In this document: piece by piece, positions 41,505 through 48,288 of the stretch | Numbering within the stretch: the first letter of the stretch is position 1 | How the letters are laid out: each line of letters opens with the position of its first letter | Assembly (NCBI GenBank): GCA_013360445.1 | Contig: JABWBP010000056.1 | Location: 1-48,288, forward strand | Length of the DNA: 48,288 bases | Direction: 5' to 3' | Origin: Calditrichaceae bacterium | GTDB lineage: Bacteria > Calditrichota > Calditrichia > RBG-13-44-9 > J075 | Notes under the pieces: generated by a model | Told to the model about the DNA's origin: nothing | Seen by the model: only the letters and a program-made list of their open reading frames with translations | Databases searched by the model: none | Translations under genes and position numbers: made by a program

Positions 41505-43850
41505 ATGACCAGCCAAATCAACAAAGTTGCCATATTGGGAACCGGGGTGATGGGGAGCCAGATTGCCGCCCATTTTGCCAACGCCGGCATCCCCGCCCTG
41601 GCCTATGACGTTTCCCGGGAAGTGGCCGAAAAAGGGCTTCAAATGGCCGCATCCATCAAGCCCGCGGCCTTTTATAATCCCAAATCCGCCAAACTGATCA
41701 CTCCCTGCAATTACCAGGAGCACCTGCCCCTGCTGCACGAGGTGGACTGGGTGATCGAAGCGGTGGTGGAGCGTCTGGACATCAAACACGAGCTCTTCCA
41801 CAAAATTATTCCGCACCTGAAGCAGAAAACCATCATCAGCACCAACACCTCCGGGCTGTCGCTGGCGGAGATGGCCCGCGACCTGCCGGAGCCGTTCCGC
41901 AAGCACTTCCTGGTCACCCACTTCTTCAATCCCCCGCGCTACATGCACCTGCTGGAGATCGTCTCCACGGAAGAAACCCTCCCGAAGGTGGTTCACACCG
42001 TGGTAGAATTCTGCGAGAACGTGTTGGGCAAGGGGATTGTGTACGCCAAAGATACCCCGAATTTCATCGCCAACCGCATCGGGGTGTACGGGATGATGAA
42101 GACCCTGGAGATTGCCCGGCAGATGAAGTTAGGGGTGGATGAAGTTGACGCCCTCAGCGGCCCGCTGCTCGGCCGCCCGCAAAGCGCCACCTTCCGCACC
42201 GCGGACCTGGTGGGGCTGGATACCCTGGCGCACGTGGCGAATACGGCGTACGAGAAATGCCCCAACGACGAAGCGCGGGAAATCTTCCGCATTCCCGATT
42301 ATTTGCGGAAAATGCTCGAAAACCGCTGGTTAGGGCAAAAAACCGGCCAGGGATTCTATCAAAAAGCCGGCAAGGCTATTATGGCGCTCGATCTGGAGAA
42401 TTTCGAATACCGGCCCCTGCGAAAACCCAAATTCGACGGGATACGCGCGGCGAAGCGCTATCATCGCAGCGCGGCTAAAATCCAGGCGCTGGCTTATAAT
42501 CCCGACGCCGCCGGCAAGTTCGTGTGGGAAATCTTAGCGAATACCCTGATTTACAGCGCCAACCGCATTCCCGAAATCGCCGACGACGTGGTCAACATCG
42601 ACAACGCCCTCAAATGGGGATTCGGCTGGGAATCCGGCCCCTTCGAAATCTGGGACGCCCTGGGCCTGGGAAGGTCGCTGGAGCGCATGAGCGCGGAAAA
42701 CAAGAAAGTCCCCGCCTGGGTGGAGGAGATGTACCGCAACGGCCATCGCGCATTTTATCAAACCGCTAAGGGGCATCGCTCTTTTTATGACTTGCAGCGC
42801 AAAGAGCCGCAGCCGCAAGCGGAGAGCCATAAAGTGGTCAGCCTGGCTTTGGAGAAAGAGAAACGGCGGGTTCTCAGCGAAAACTGGAGCGCCAGCCTGC
42901 TGGACTTAGGAAGCGGGGTGCTCTGCGCGGAATTCCACAGCGTCGCCCAGCCGGATTTGAATCCCCTCGACCCCGGTATGTTCGATATTCTGGCGCAAGC
43001 GCTGGAAATCATCCCTCAAGAGGGCTACAAAGGGCTGGTGATCGCCAACCAGGCCAAGCATTTTTCCGCGGGCGCCAACCTGGCCCTGGTGCTGGATTTG
43101 TGCAAGAAAAAGGAGTGGTCGGCCATCGATGCGCTGAGCAAGAATTTCCAGGACATCGGGCAGAAATTGAAATTCGCGCCCTTCCCGGTGGTCAGCGCCC
43201 CGTTCAGCCTGACCTTGGGCGGCGGGTTCGAGGTCGCCGCCGCCGCGGACCGCATGGTTGCCGCCGCGGAATTATATACCGGCGCGGTGGAGGTCGGGGT
43301 AGGCCTGATCCCCGGCGGAGGGGGAACCCTGCGGGTACTGCTGAATTTTATCAGGATGATGGAAAAGAAGCGCCCCGGCCCCTTCCCCCCGGCGCAGAAA
43401 GCGTTCGAGACCATCGGCTACGCCAAAGTGTCCAGCTCCGCGGCGGAAGCGATCATGTTAGGATACCTGACCCCCCGGGATCGCATCGTGATCAACCCCC
43501 GGCACCTGATTTATGAAGCCAAACAGGAGGTTTTAGCGATGGCCGAGGGCTATCATCCTCCCCGGCCGGCAACGGAAATTTACCTCCCCGGTGAAGGGGG
43601 GCGGCTGGCCATCGAATCGTTCCTGGAAGGTTTTATGCGGCAGGGGATTCTCAGCGAACACGACCGCCTGATCGGGCAGAAATTAGCCTACGTGCTCACC
43701 GGGGGCGGCAAGGCGGCATTTAACGTGGCGGTAGATGAGCAGCATATTCTGGACCTGGAACGAGAGGTCTTTGTGAATCTTTGCCGGGAAAAGAAGTCCC
43801 AGGATCGCATGGAGCACATGCTGAAAACCGGCAAGCCGCTGCGGAATTGA
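41505..43850 (+). CDS. fadN: 3-hydroxyacyl-CoA dehydrogenase/enoyl-CoA hydratase (FadN-type)
   Basis: A 781-residue bifunctional beta-oxidation enzyme. It begins with the NAD-binding GTGVMGSQIAAHFANAG (12-28) and 3-hydroxyacyl-CoA dehydrogenase domains (HFFNPPRYMHLLEIV at about 142). The crotonase domain follows in the C-terminal half (HFSAGANLALVLD, then GGGFEVAAAADRMV and EVGVGLIPGGGGTLR). This order (dehydrogenase first) is that of Bacillus FadN, the reverse of E. coli FadB. The start at 41505 has a strong GAAGGAGGTG. With fadE and fadA it completes the cycle; no gene separates the three. Confidence 0.9.
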   Translation: MTSQINKVAILGTGVMGSQIAAHFANAGIPALAYDVSREVAEKGLQMAASIKPAAFYNPKSAKLITPCNYQEHLPLLHEVDWVIEAVVERLDIKHELFHKIIPHLKQKTIISTNTSGLSLAEMARDLPEPFRKHFLVTHFFNPPRYMHLLEIVSTEETLPKVVHTVVEFCENVLGKGIVYAKDTPNFIANRIGVYGMMKTLEIARQMKLGVDEVDALSGPLLGRPQSATFRTADLVGLDTLAHVANTAYEKCPNDEAREIFRIPDYLRKMLENRWLGQKTGQGFYQKAGKAIMALDLENFEYRPLRKPKFDGIRAAKRYHRSAAKIQALAYNPDAAGKFVWEILANTLIYSANRIPEIADDVVNIDNALKWGFGWESGPFEIWDALGLGRSLERMSAENKKVPAWVEEMYRNGHRAFYQTAKGHRSFYDLQRKEPQPQAESHKVVSLALEKEKRRVLSENWSASLLDLGSGVLCAEFHSVAQPDLNPLDPGMFDILAQALEIIPQEGYKGLVIANQAKHFSAGANLALVLDLCKKKEWSAIDALSKNFQDIGQKLKFAPFPVVSAPFSLTLGGGFEVAAAADRMVAAAELYTGAVEVGVGLIPGGGGTLRVLLNFIRMMEKKRPGPFPPAQKAFETIGYAKVSSSAAEAIMLGYLTPRDRIVINPRHLIYEAKQEVLAMAEGYHPPRPATEIYLPGEGGRLAIESFLEGFMRQGILSEHDRLIGQKLAYVLTGGGKAAFNVAVDEQHILDLEREVFVNLCREKKSQDRMEHMLKTGKPLRN

Positions 43851-43879
43851 ATATGCTGCGCAAGGGCGTAAAGGAATTT

Positions 43880-43945
43880 GGGTATAGGGATATAAGGTAT
43901 AGGGTATCAGGAAAATACGCCTTATCCTTTATCCCCTATACCCTA
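43880..43945. repeat. TATAGGGTAT / CCCTATACCCTA word repeat
   Basis: GGGTATAGGGATATAAGGTA (from 43880) and CTTATCCTTTATCCCCTATA (from 43921, to CCCTA at 43945) pair imperfectly. It lies between the convergent fadN and WD40 genes, 29 bases after the fadN stop, and acts as a possible shared 3' hairpin. Confidence 0.7.
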
Positions 43946-43987
43946 AAAAAGTAAAGTTTATACCCCCGCGGTACAGCCGGCCCGCGT

Positions 43988-46405
43988 TTAACCGCCCTGC
44001 GCATTCTCCATGATCCATTCGATGGGGTCTTTTCCCGCGGGGCGGGGGCGGTGCAGCCCCGAACCGGGACGCGGGCGGGGAAATTGGTAACCGTTCAAGG
44101 GCGCCAGGAAAGGTTTGGGCTTGCTTTCCTGCAATTCCGAACCTTCCAACCGGTAGGGCAGCAGCCGGTAGGAGGCGCGGCAGAGGCGCTGAAAAGCGGG
44201 GGAGTTCTTCCCGGACTGCGCGTATTCTGCGATGACCATTTTTATCGGCGCTGCATCTCCGGCGCTTTCAGCAGCGCGATTTTCCCGGCGAAGCTCCTCC
44301 GCCAGGTCCCAGATCCGGATGCTGCCGTCGCGGGAGCCGGAGAAAAGCCGCTCTCCCGGGGAATCGAAAACTGCGCTCCATACTTCCCGGCCATGCCCGC
44401 GCAACACCGCCAACTCCCCGCCGTTGGCGGCGTCCCACAGGCGGATGGTTTTGTCCTCGGAGCCGGAAGCGAGATATTTTCCATCGGCGCTGAAGGCTGC
44501 TCCGAACAACGCCGCGCTGTGCCCGGAGAGGGCGGCGATTTCCCTGCCGCTGCGAGCGTCCCAGAGAAAGACGCGGTAATCCCGCGTTCCGGTGGCCAAA
44601 AGCTGCCCCCCGGGGCTGAAGGCGGCCACCCAGAAATCGTTGCCCGGTTTGGAGAAAACGTGCAACGCCCCCCCGCTTTCCAGGTCCCAGATTCGCCAGC
44701 TATTATCGCCGGAAACTGACAGCAATTCCCGTCCCCCGGCGGCAAAGGCCAGCGCCACCACGTCGCCCTGGTGCCCGGCAAGGACCCTGGTTTCTCTCCC
44801 GGTTGCCGCGTCCCACAATCGCACGGTTTGGTCGCGGGAGCCGGAAGCGAGGAGTCTTCCGTTGGGGCTGAAGGCGAGGCTGTACACGTCGCTGCCGTGC
44901 CCGGCCAGCTTCGCCAGCAGTTTGCCGCTTTCCGCGTCCCACAGGCGCAGGGTATGGTCGCGGGAGGCGGAGGCCAGGCGTTTTCCGTCCGGGCTGAAGG
45001 CCAGCGCCAGCACCGAGCTGGTATGGCCGGTGAGCACCGCGGTTTCACTGCCGCCGGAAAGCTCCCAGAGGCGGATGGCGGAGTCCCGCGAGCCGGAAGC
45101 TAACCGGCGATTGTCCGGCCTGAGCGCCAGGCAGAGCACGTCGCGGCTGTGCCCCGCGGAGACCGCCTGGCAAATTCCGTTTTCCGCGTCCCACAGCCGG
45201 ATATTGTAGTCTAACGAACTGCTGGCCAGCCGTTTGCCGTCGGGAGAGAAGGCTACCCCGGTAATCTCATTATCGTGGCCGCGAAATTCTGCTAACATGC
45301 TCCCGGATTGCACCTCCCACAGGCGCGCGACCCCGTCTTTTGCGCCGGAAACCAGCCGGCGGCCGTCGGGGCTGAAGGCGAGGCTCAACACCGCGCTTTC
45401 CTGGCCGGCTAACACTGCGATTTCCGCGCCGGTTTCGGGGTTCCAGAGGCGGATTTTCCCGTCCGCCCCGCCAACGGCCAGCGCATTTTCCCCGAACGCC
45501 AGGGCCTGAACCATTCCGCCGGGTGAATTTCCCCCTATTTTCAGAAGCTCGCGGCGGGTCTTCGCGTCCCATACCCGCACGCCGCCGTCTTGCAGGCCCG
45601 CGGCCAGCCATTTGCCGTCGCGGCTGAAAGCCGCCGCCAGCGCCGCCGCGGGAAGTTCCGGCAGCGTCGCTAACAACGCCTTTTTCCGCACGTCCCACAA
45701 GCGCACGGTTTTATCCATCCCCGCGGAAGCGATCCGGCGGCCGTCGGGGCTGAAGGCCACGCTGAACACCGCGCCGGCGTGCCCGGAGAGCGCGGCAATC
45801 TCCTTCCCGCTGTCGCCGTCCCACAGGCGCAGGGTGTTATCGGCAGAACCGGAGACGATTAACTTGCCGTCGGGGCTGAAGGCCACGCTGTAGGCGGCGC
45901 TGGTATGCCCGGAAAGCGGGTCGATCTCTTCCCCGCTGGCCAGGTCCCAGCGGCGGATTTTCCCTTCGATGCCGGCGCAGGCCAGAACCTCGCCGTTGGG
46001 ATGAAAAGCCAGCCCGTACAGGGCGTTTTTGGAGCCGACGGGGGAAATCCACAGCTCCCGGAAGGCCAGGGAATAAAGCTCCGGGGAGTTCAAACGGTTC
46101 AAAACCTCCGGCGGCAGTTGGTGGGGGCCGGTATCGCGGTTCAGGGCTTCCAGGGTGTAGAGCCAGGCTTTTTGATAGCTTTCGGCAGTTTTACTTTTCT
46201 CCGCTTCGGAAAGGGCGGCGCGGGCTTTTTCATCCAGCGTTTGCGCCTGCCGGTAATTTTCCAGGAAGACCCTTTCCCGGGCCTCCCGGTTCAATTGGAA
46301 AACAATTCCCCCGGCCAGCAGCAACATCGCCGCGATGGCAAATAGCGCTTTGCCGGGAAGTTTTTTTCGGGGTGGTTCAGGATGATTTCCGGTCGATGAT
46401 GGCAT
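43988..46405 (-). CDS. membrane-anchored protein with fourteen WD40 repeats
   Basis: An 805-residue protein. A cytoplasmic N-terminus precedes one membrane helix (about 20-38) and a helical stretch (about 39-110). Fourteen WD40 repeats follow, each ending in a WD-like pair such as IRRWD, LRLWD, VRVWD or IRIWD (about 130-730). The count fits two seven-bladed propellers. The final about 70 residues are Pro-rich and unrelated. It is probably a scaffold in the envelope. In many bacteria such domains follow kinases or peptidases, but no enzymatic domain is visible here. Repeats are highly alike, suggesting recent internal duplication. The start at 46405 has no strong ribosome site. Confidence 0.85.
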   Translation of the reverse strand: MPSSTGNHPEPPRKKLPGKALFAIAAMLLLAGGIVFQLNREARERVFLENYRQAQTLDEKARAALSEAEKSKTAESYQKAWLYTLEALNRDTGPHQLPPEVLNRLNSPELYSLAFRELWISPVGSKNALYGLAFHPNGEVLACAGIEGKIRRWDLASGEEIDPLSGHTSAAYSVAFSPDGKLIVSGSADNTLRLWDGDSGKEIAALSGHAGAVFSVAFSPDGRRIASAGMDKTVRLWDVRKKALLATLPELPAAALAAAFSRDGKWLAAGLQDGGVRVWDAKTRRELLKIGGNSPGGMVQALAFGENALAVGGADGKIRLWNPETGAEIAVLAGQESAVLSLAFSPDGRRLVSGAKDGVARLWEVQSGSMLAEFRGHDNEITGVAFSPDGKRLASSSLDYNIRLWDAENGICQAVSAGHSRDVLCLALRPDNRRLASGSRDSAIRLWELSGGSETAVLTGHTSSVLALAFSPDGKRLASASRDHTLRLWDAESGKLLAKLAGHGSDVYSLAFSPNGRLLASGSRDQTVRLWDAATGRETRVLAGHQGDVVALAFAAGGRELLSVSGDNSWRIWDLESGGALHVFSKPGNDFWVAAFSPGGQLLATGTRDYRVFLWDARSGREIAALSGHSAALFGAAFSADGKYLASGSEDKTIRLWDAANGGELAVLRGHGREVWSAVFDSPGERLFSGSRDGSIRIWDLAEELRRENRAAESAGDAAPIKMVIAEYAQSGKNSPAFQRLCRASYRLLPYRLEGSELQESKPKPFLAPLNGYQFPRPRPGSGLHRPRPAGKDPIEWIMENAQGG

Positions 46406-46451
46406 ACGATTCTCCGGGCGGGGGAATAATGGGTGAACAATATTGACTTAA

Positions 46452-46560
46452 CTGATGTTACGCAGACATCAAAAATCAACCACAGAGCCACAGAGGGCAC
46501 AGAGAAAATCAAGTATTTATTGAATCTGAGGCTGCACTGAGAAGCAATGCGTAACATCAG
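46452..46560. repeat. CACAGAG element with CTGATGTTACGCA ends
   Basis: Perfect 13-base terminal inverted repeats CTGATGTTACGCA / TGCGTAACATCAG (46452-46464, 46548-46560). Inside are CACAGAGCCACAGAGGGCAC (from 46480) and a centre AATCAAGTATTTATTGAAT matching the centre of the element at 26749-26867. The complementary CACAGAG arm is reduced to CTGAGGCTGCACTGAG. Confidence 0.8.
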
Positions 46561-46565
46561 GATTT

Positions 46566-46605
46566 AATTGCCAATTGCCAATTAACAATTGCCAATTGCC
46601 AATTA
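46566..46605. repeat. AATTGCCAATT word repeat
   Basis: Four AATTGCC/AATTAAC words in one orientation, able to pair only weakly with each other. It follows the CACAGAG element directly. Same family as 8970-9015 and 9876-9914. Confidence 0.7.
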
Positions 46606-46766
46606 AATGTGGCGGTTAGCCGGGTTACCGAAACAATATATTCGGCCGGCATCCGCCGAATTTTCAGCGCCAAAGTAGAAAAATTTAGCGCGGGTGAGCA
46701 ACCGAAATTGTGCCGGAATGCAAGGGAAACGGCAGGTTTTTATTCAGAAGTATAGAAATCAATCGC

Positions 46767-46794
46767 TTGAGCGTGTGAGATGTCACACTTATTC
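46767..46794 (+). promoter_or_regulatory. candidate promoter with TGTGA-GATG-TCACA palindrome
   Basis: -35 TTGAGC (46767-46772), 16-base spacer, -10-like TTATTC (46789-46794). The spacer contains the perfect palindrome GTGTGA-GATG-TCACAC (46773-46788). It resembles a CRP site but with 4 rather than 6 central bases. The -10 is weak and orientation is uncertain. Confidence 0.3.
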
Positions 46795-46886
46795 GGTTCC
46801 GGCGAATCATAAATTTAGCCTTTAATTTATCGGATGCTCCCCGCGGAGAAGGAGAGAGAAATTTTAACTGACGATACAAATCGAAA

Positions 46887-48116
46887 ATGGGCAGTTTGAG
46901 TTCTAAGCGGCATGATGAAGCGCAACTGGCGTACCCGGTCATTGCCCTGGGAAAATCTTCCACTAATCTTTTAGGCGTTATCCGCGCTTTCGGCAGAAGG
47001 GGCATACCGGTTTATACCCTCAGCAATTCCCACCCGAATACTTCCTGCATTCGCAGCCGCTACATCCGGGAGCGGCGCTTCATTCCGCAGTGGAAAGTTG
47101 AGGATTTGCGGCAAAGTTTGCTGCAATTCGGGGAAGCGCTGCCGGAATCGGAAAAAATCGTGGTCTTTCCCAGCAACGACGTGTCCCTCCTGGCCTATAG
47201 CAGCGTTCGGGAAGCGCTGCCGGATAAATTTGCCGACAGCGTCCCCTCCCGCCGCCTGGTGGAATTGAGCCTGTTCAAGGATAAATTCTACGAGTATGCG
47301 AGCGCCCGGAATCTTCCCCATCCCAAAAGTTACCGGATGGAATTTTTGCGGGAGCGGGAAGACCGCTTAGCAGATTACCTGCCCTTTCCGTTCGTGCTGA
47401 AACCGGTTTTATCGCACAGTTTCGTGGAGCGATTTCAGAAAAAATTGTTCGAAGTGCGGAACCGCGAGGATTTCCGGCGTTATTCGCAAATGCTCGCAGG
47501 GTTAGGCATCGAAATGCTGGCCCAGGAACTGATTCCGGGGGATTACTATTACATGGTATATTTTTATATCAGCAAAGATCGCCGGACGAGCGCAGTGGCG
47601 GGCTTCCACAAGGTGCGGCAGACGCCCGCGGATTACGGGGTCGGTTCTTTAGTGGAGAATTATTGGGATGAAGAACTGGTCTCCCGAACCATGGACCTGG
47701 TTCGCAGCCTGGAATACACCGGCATCGGGGAGGTGGAATACAAGTACGATACGGTTGAGAAGCAGTATAAAATATTGGAGATCAACGCCCGCTCCATTAC
47801 CTTCAACCGCCTTTCCGCCTATATCGGCATGGATTTGGAGTATCTCGCCTACCTGGACGCCATCGGGGAGCTGGTTTCCCCGCAAAAATTGACTCCCCGC
47901 CCGGTCGCCGCGCGCTGGATGGATTTTACCCAGGACTTCATCTCCCTGCTGCAATTGAAAAAGGAGCGGAAAATTACCCTGCCGCAAATCCTGCGCTCTT
48001 ATAAAAATCTAAAGTTGGACGGCTATTTTGCCTGGGATGACTGGTCGCCCTTTCTCCACGAAAGCTGCCAGTTCGTCAAAGCCGGGTTCCAGAGAATCTG
48101 GCGGAATTCGCGGTAG
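46887..48116 (+). CDS. ATP-grasp enzyme (D-aspartate ligase/carboxylate-amine ligase-like)
   Basis: A 409-residue ATP-grasp protein. The N-terminal pre-ATP-grasp region (YPVIALGKSSTNLLGVIRAFGRRGIPVYTLS) is followed by the grasp core with PFVLKPVLSH (about 170) and QELIPGDYYYMV. The metal-binding YKILEINARSITFN is at about 293-306, with the Glu and Asn positioned as in the family. Such enzymes join a carboxylate to an amine with ATP hydrolysis. The N-terminal block resembles cell-wall or capsule-type ligases more than purine enzymes. The start at 46887 has no clear ribosome site and may be leaderless or wrong. Confidence 0.78.
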   Translation: MGSLSSKRHDEAQLAYPVIALGKSSTNLLGVIRAFGRRGIPVYTLSNSHPNTSCIRSRYIRERRFIPQWKVEDLRQSLLQFGEALPESEKIVVFPSNDVSLLAYSSVREALPDKFADSVPSRRLVELSLFKDKFYEYASARNLPHPKSYRMEFLREREDRLADYLPFPFVLKPVLSHSFVERFQKKLFEVRNREDFRRYSQMLAGLGIEMLAQELIPGDYYYMVYFYISKDRRTSAVAGFHKVRQTPADYGVGSLVENYWDEELVSRTMDLVRSLEYTGIGEVEYKYDTVEKQYKILEINARSITFNRLSAYIGMDLEYLAYLDAIGELVSPQKLTPRPVAARWMDFTQDFISLLQLKKERKITLPQILRSYKNLKLDGYFAWDDWSPFLHESCQFVKAGFQRIWRNSR

Positions 48117-48191
48117 AAGTGAGAAGTTGCAAGTGAGAAGGGGCAAGTTGCAAGTTAGAAGTAACCTTTAACTGCCACTTCTCACTTCCCA
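48114..48191. repeat. AAGTTGCAAGTGAGAAG word repeat with complement
   Basis: TAGAAGTGAGAAGTTGCAAG begins at the stop codon of the ATP-grasp gene, and tandem variants follow. ACTGCCACTTCTCACTTCCC (from 48172) is the complementary arm. Another short hairpin (GCCCTTTCAGGGC, 48242-48254) lies near the window edge. Confidence 0.7.
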
Positions 48192-48288
48192 CGGAAGGTT
48201 CGCTCATTTTTTTTCGAGTTTTGAAATTGTATGCTTATTGCGCCCTTTCAGGGCTTAAATCGAGGTCTCTTACCTTCTCCCGGCGCTT

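Larger units (their letters stand above)
46406..46886. other. divergent intergenic region, WD40 and ATP-grasp genes
   Basis: 480 bases without a gene. It holds the CACAGAG element (46452-46560) and an AATTGCCAATT array (46566-46605). A unique stretch (46607-46886) contains a palindrome-bearing promoter candidate at 46767-46794. The ATP-grasp gene has no ribosome site close to its ATG. Confidence 0.6.

Overview
The window looks like a chromosomal segment from an uncultured, moderately GC-rich bacterium. Gene order and content (paired sucrose-phosphate synthase and sucrose synthase, a tail-specific protease, SpoIIE-type phosphatase, two sirtuins, large TPR and WD40 proteins, a fad operon of FadE-FadA-FadN type) fit the FCB superphylum or a neighbouring candidate phylum such as the Calditrichota/KSB1 type. 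That placement is inference only. I see no phage genes, no transposase and no CRISPR array; about 34 protein genes are supported.

Layout. 1-132: a degenerate tRNA-like remnant and a bidirectional terminator. 141-7471: a catabolic cluster of GH38 alpha-mannosidase, Na+/solute symporter and phytanoyl-CoA-dioxygenase-like enzyme on the minus strand, with a corrinoid protein and a UroD-fold methyltransferase-like protein on the plus strand. The two arms diverge from a compact promoter pair that shares one LacI-type palindromic operator. 7673-13547: a Cys/Met PLP lyase, sirtuin, alpha/beta hydrolase, beta-carbonic anhydrase, small alpha/beta-barrel protein and an ABC exporter broken by a one-base frameshift. 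13656-20179: PAP2 phosphatase, tetraheme cytochrome c, ILVBL-like ThDP enzyme, methyltransferase, exported SagB-type nitroreductase, YihY/BrkB membrane protein and a second sirtuin. 20176-26713: a TPR lipoprotein overlapping the second sirtuin gene, a HAMP-GAF-SpoIIE phosphatase, an NAD(P)-binding protein and a DUF72 protein. 26714-27795: about 1.1 kb of non-coding DNA built from nested inverted-repeat elements. 27796-36128: an exported Ig-like protein, the sps-sus sucrose pair, and a K+ channel next to a cyclic-nucleotide-binding protein. 36129-48116: tail-specific protease, the fadE-fadA-fadN operon, a 14-blade WD40 membrane protein and an ATP-grasp enzyme.

How the genes fit together. The left cluster suggests uptake and breakdown of a (possibly methylated) glycan-derived or small organic substrate under a single repressor. 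The fad operon supplies a complete beta-oxidation cycle (dehydrogenase, hydratase/3-hydroxyacyl-CoA dehydrogenase, thiolase). The sps-sus pair can make sucrose and reversibly interconvert it with NDP-glucose, with its own near-consensus promoter.

Most unusual feature. Nearly every intergenic gap carries a different low-complexity, self-complementary 'word' repeat (for example AATTGCCAATT, ACGTTTTACGCATTACG, GTGTTTTAGTG, CACAGAG, GCAAAACTGAAGTTTTGC). Many sit flush with a stop codon. Others have an outer inverted repeat around an inner pair of word arrays. Several families recur at distant loci in this window, so they look like small mobile or actively copied 3'-end elements. No enzyme for moving them is encoded here.
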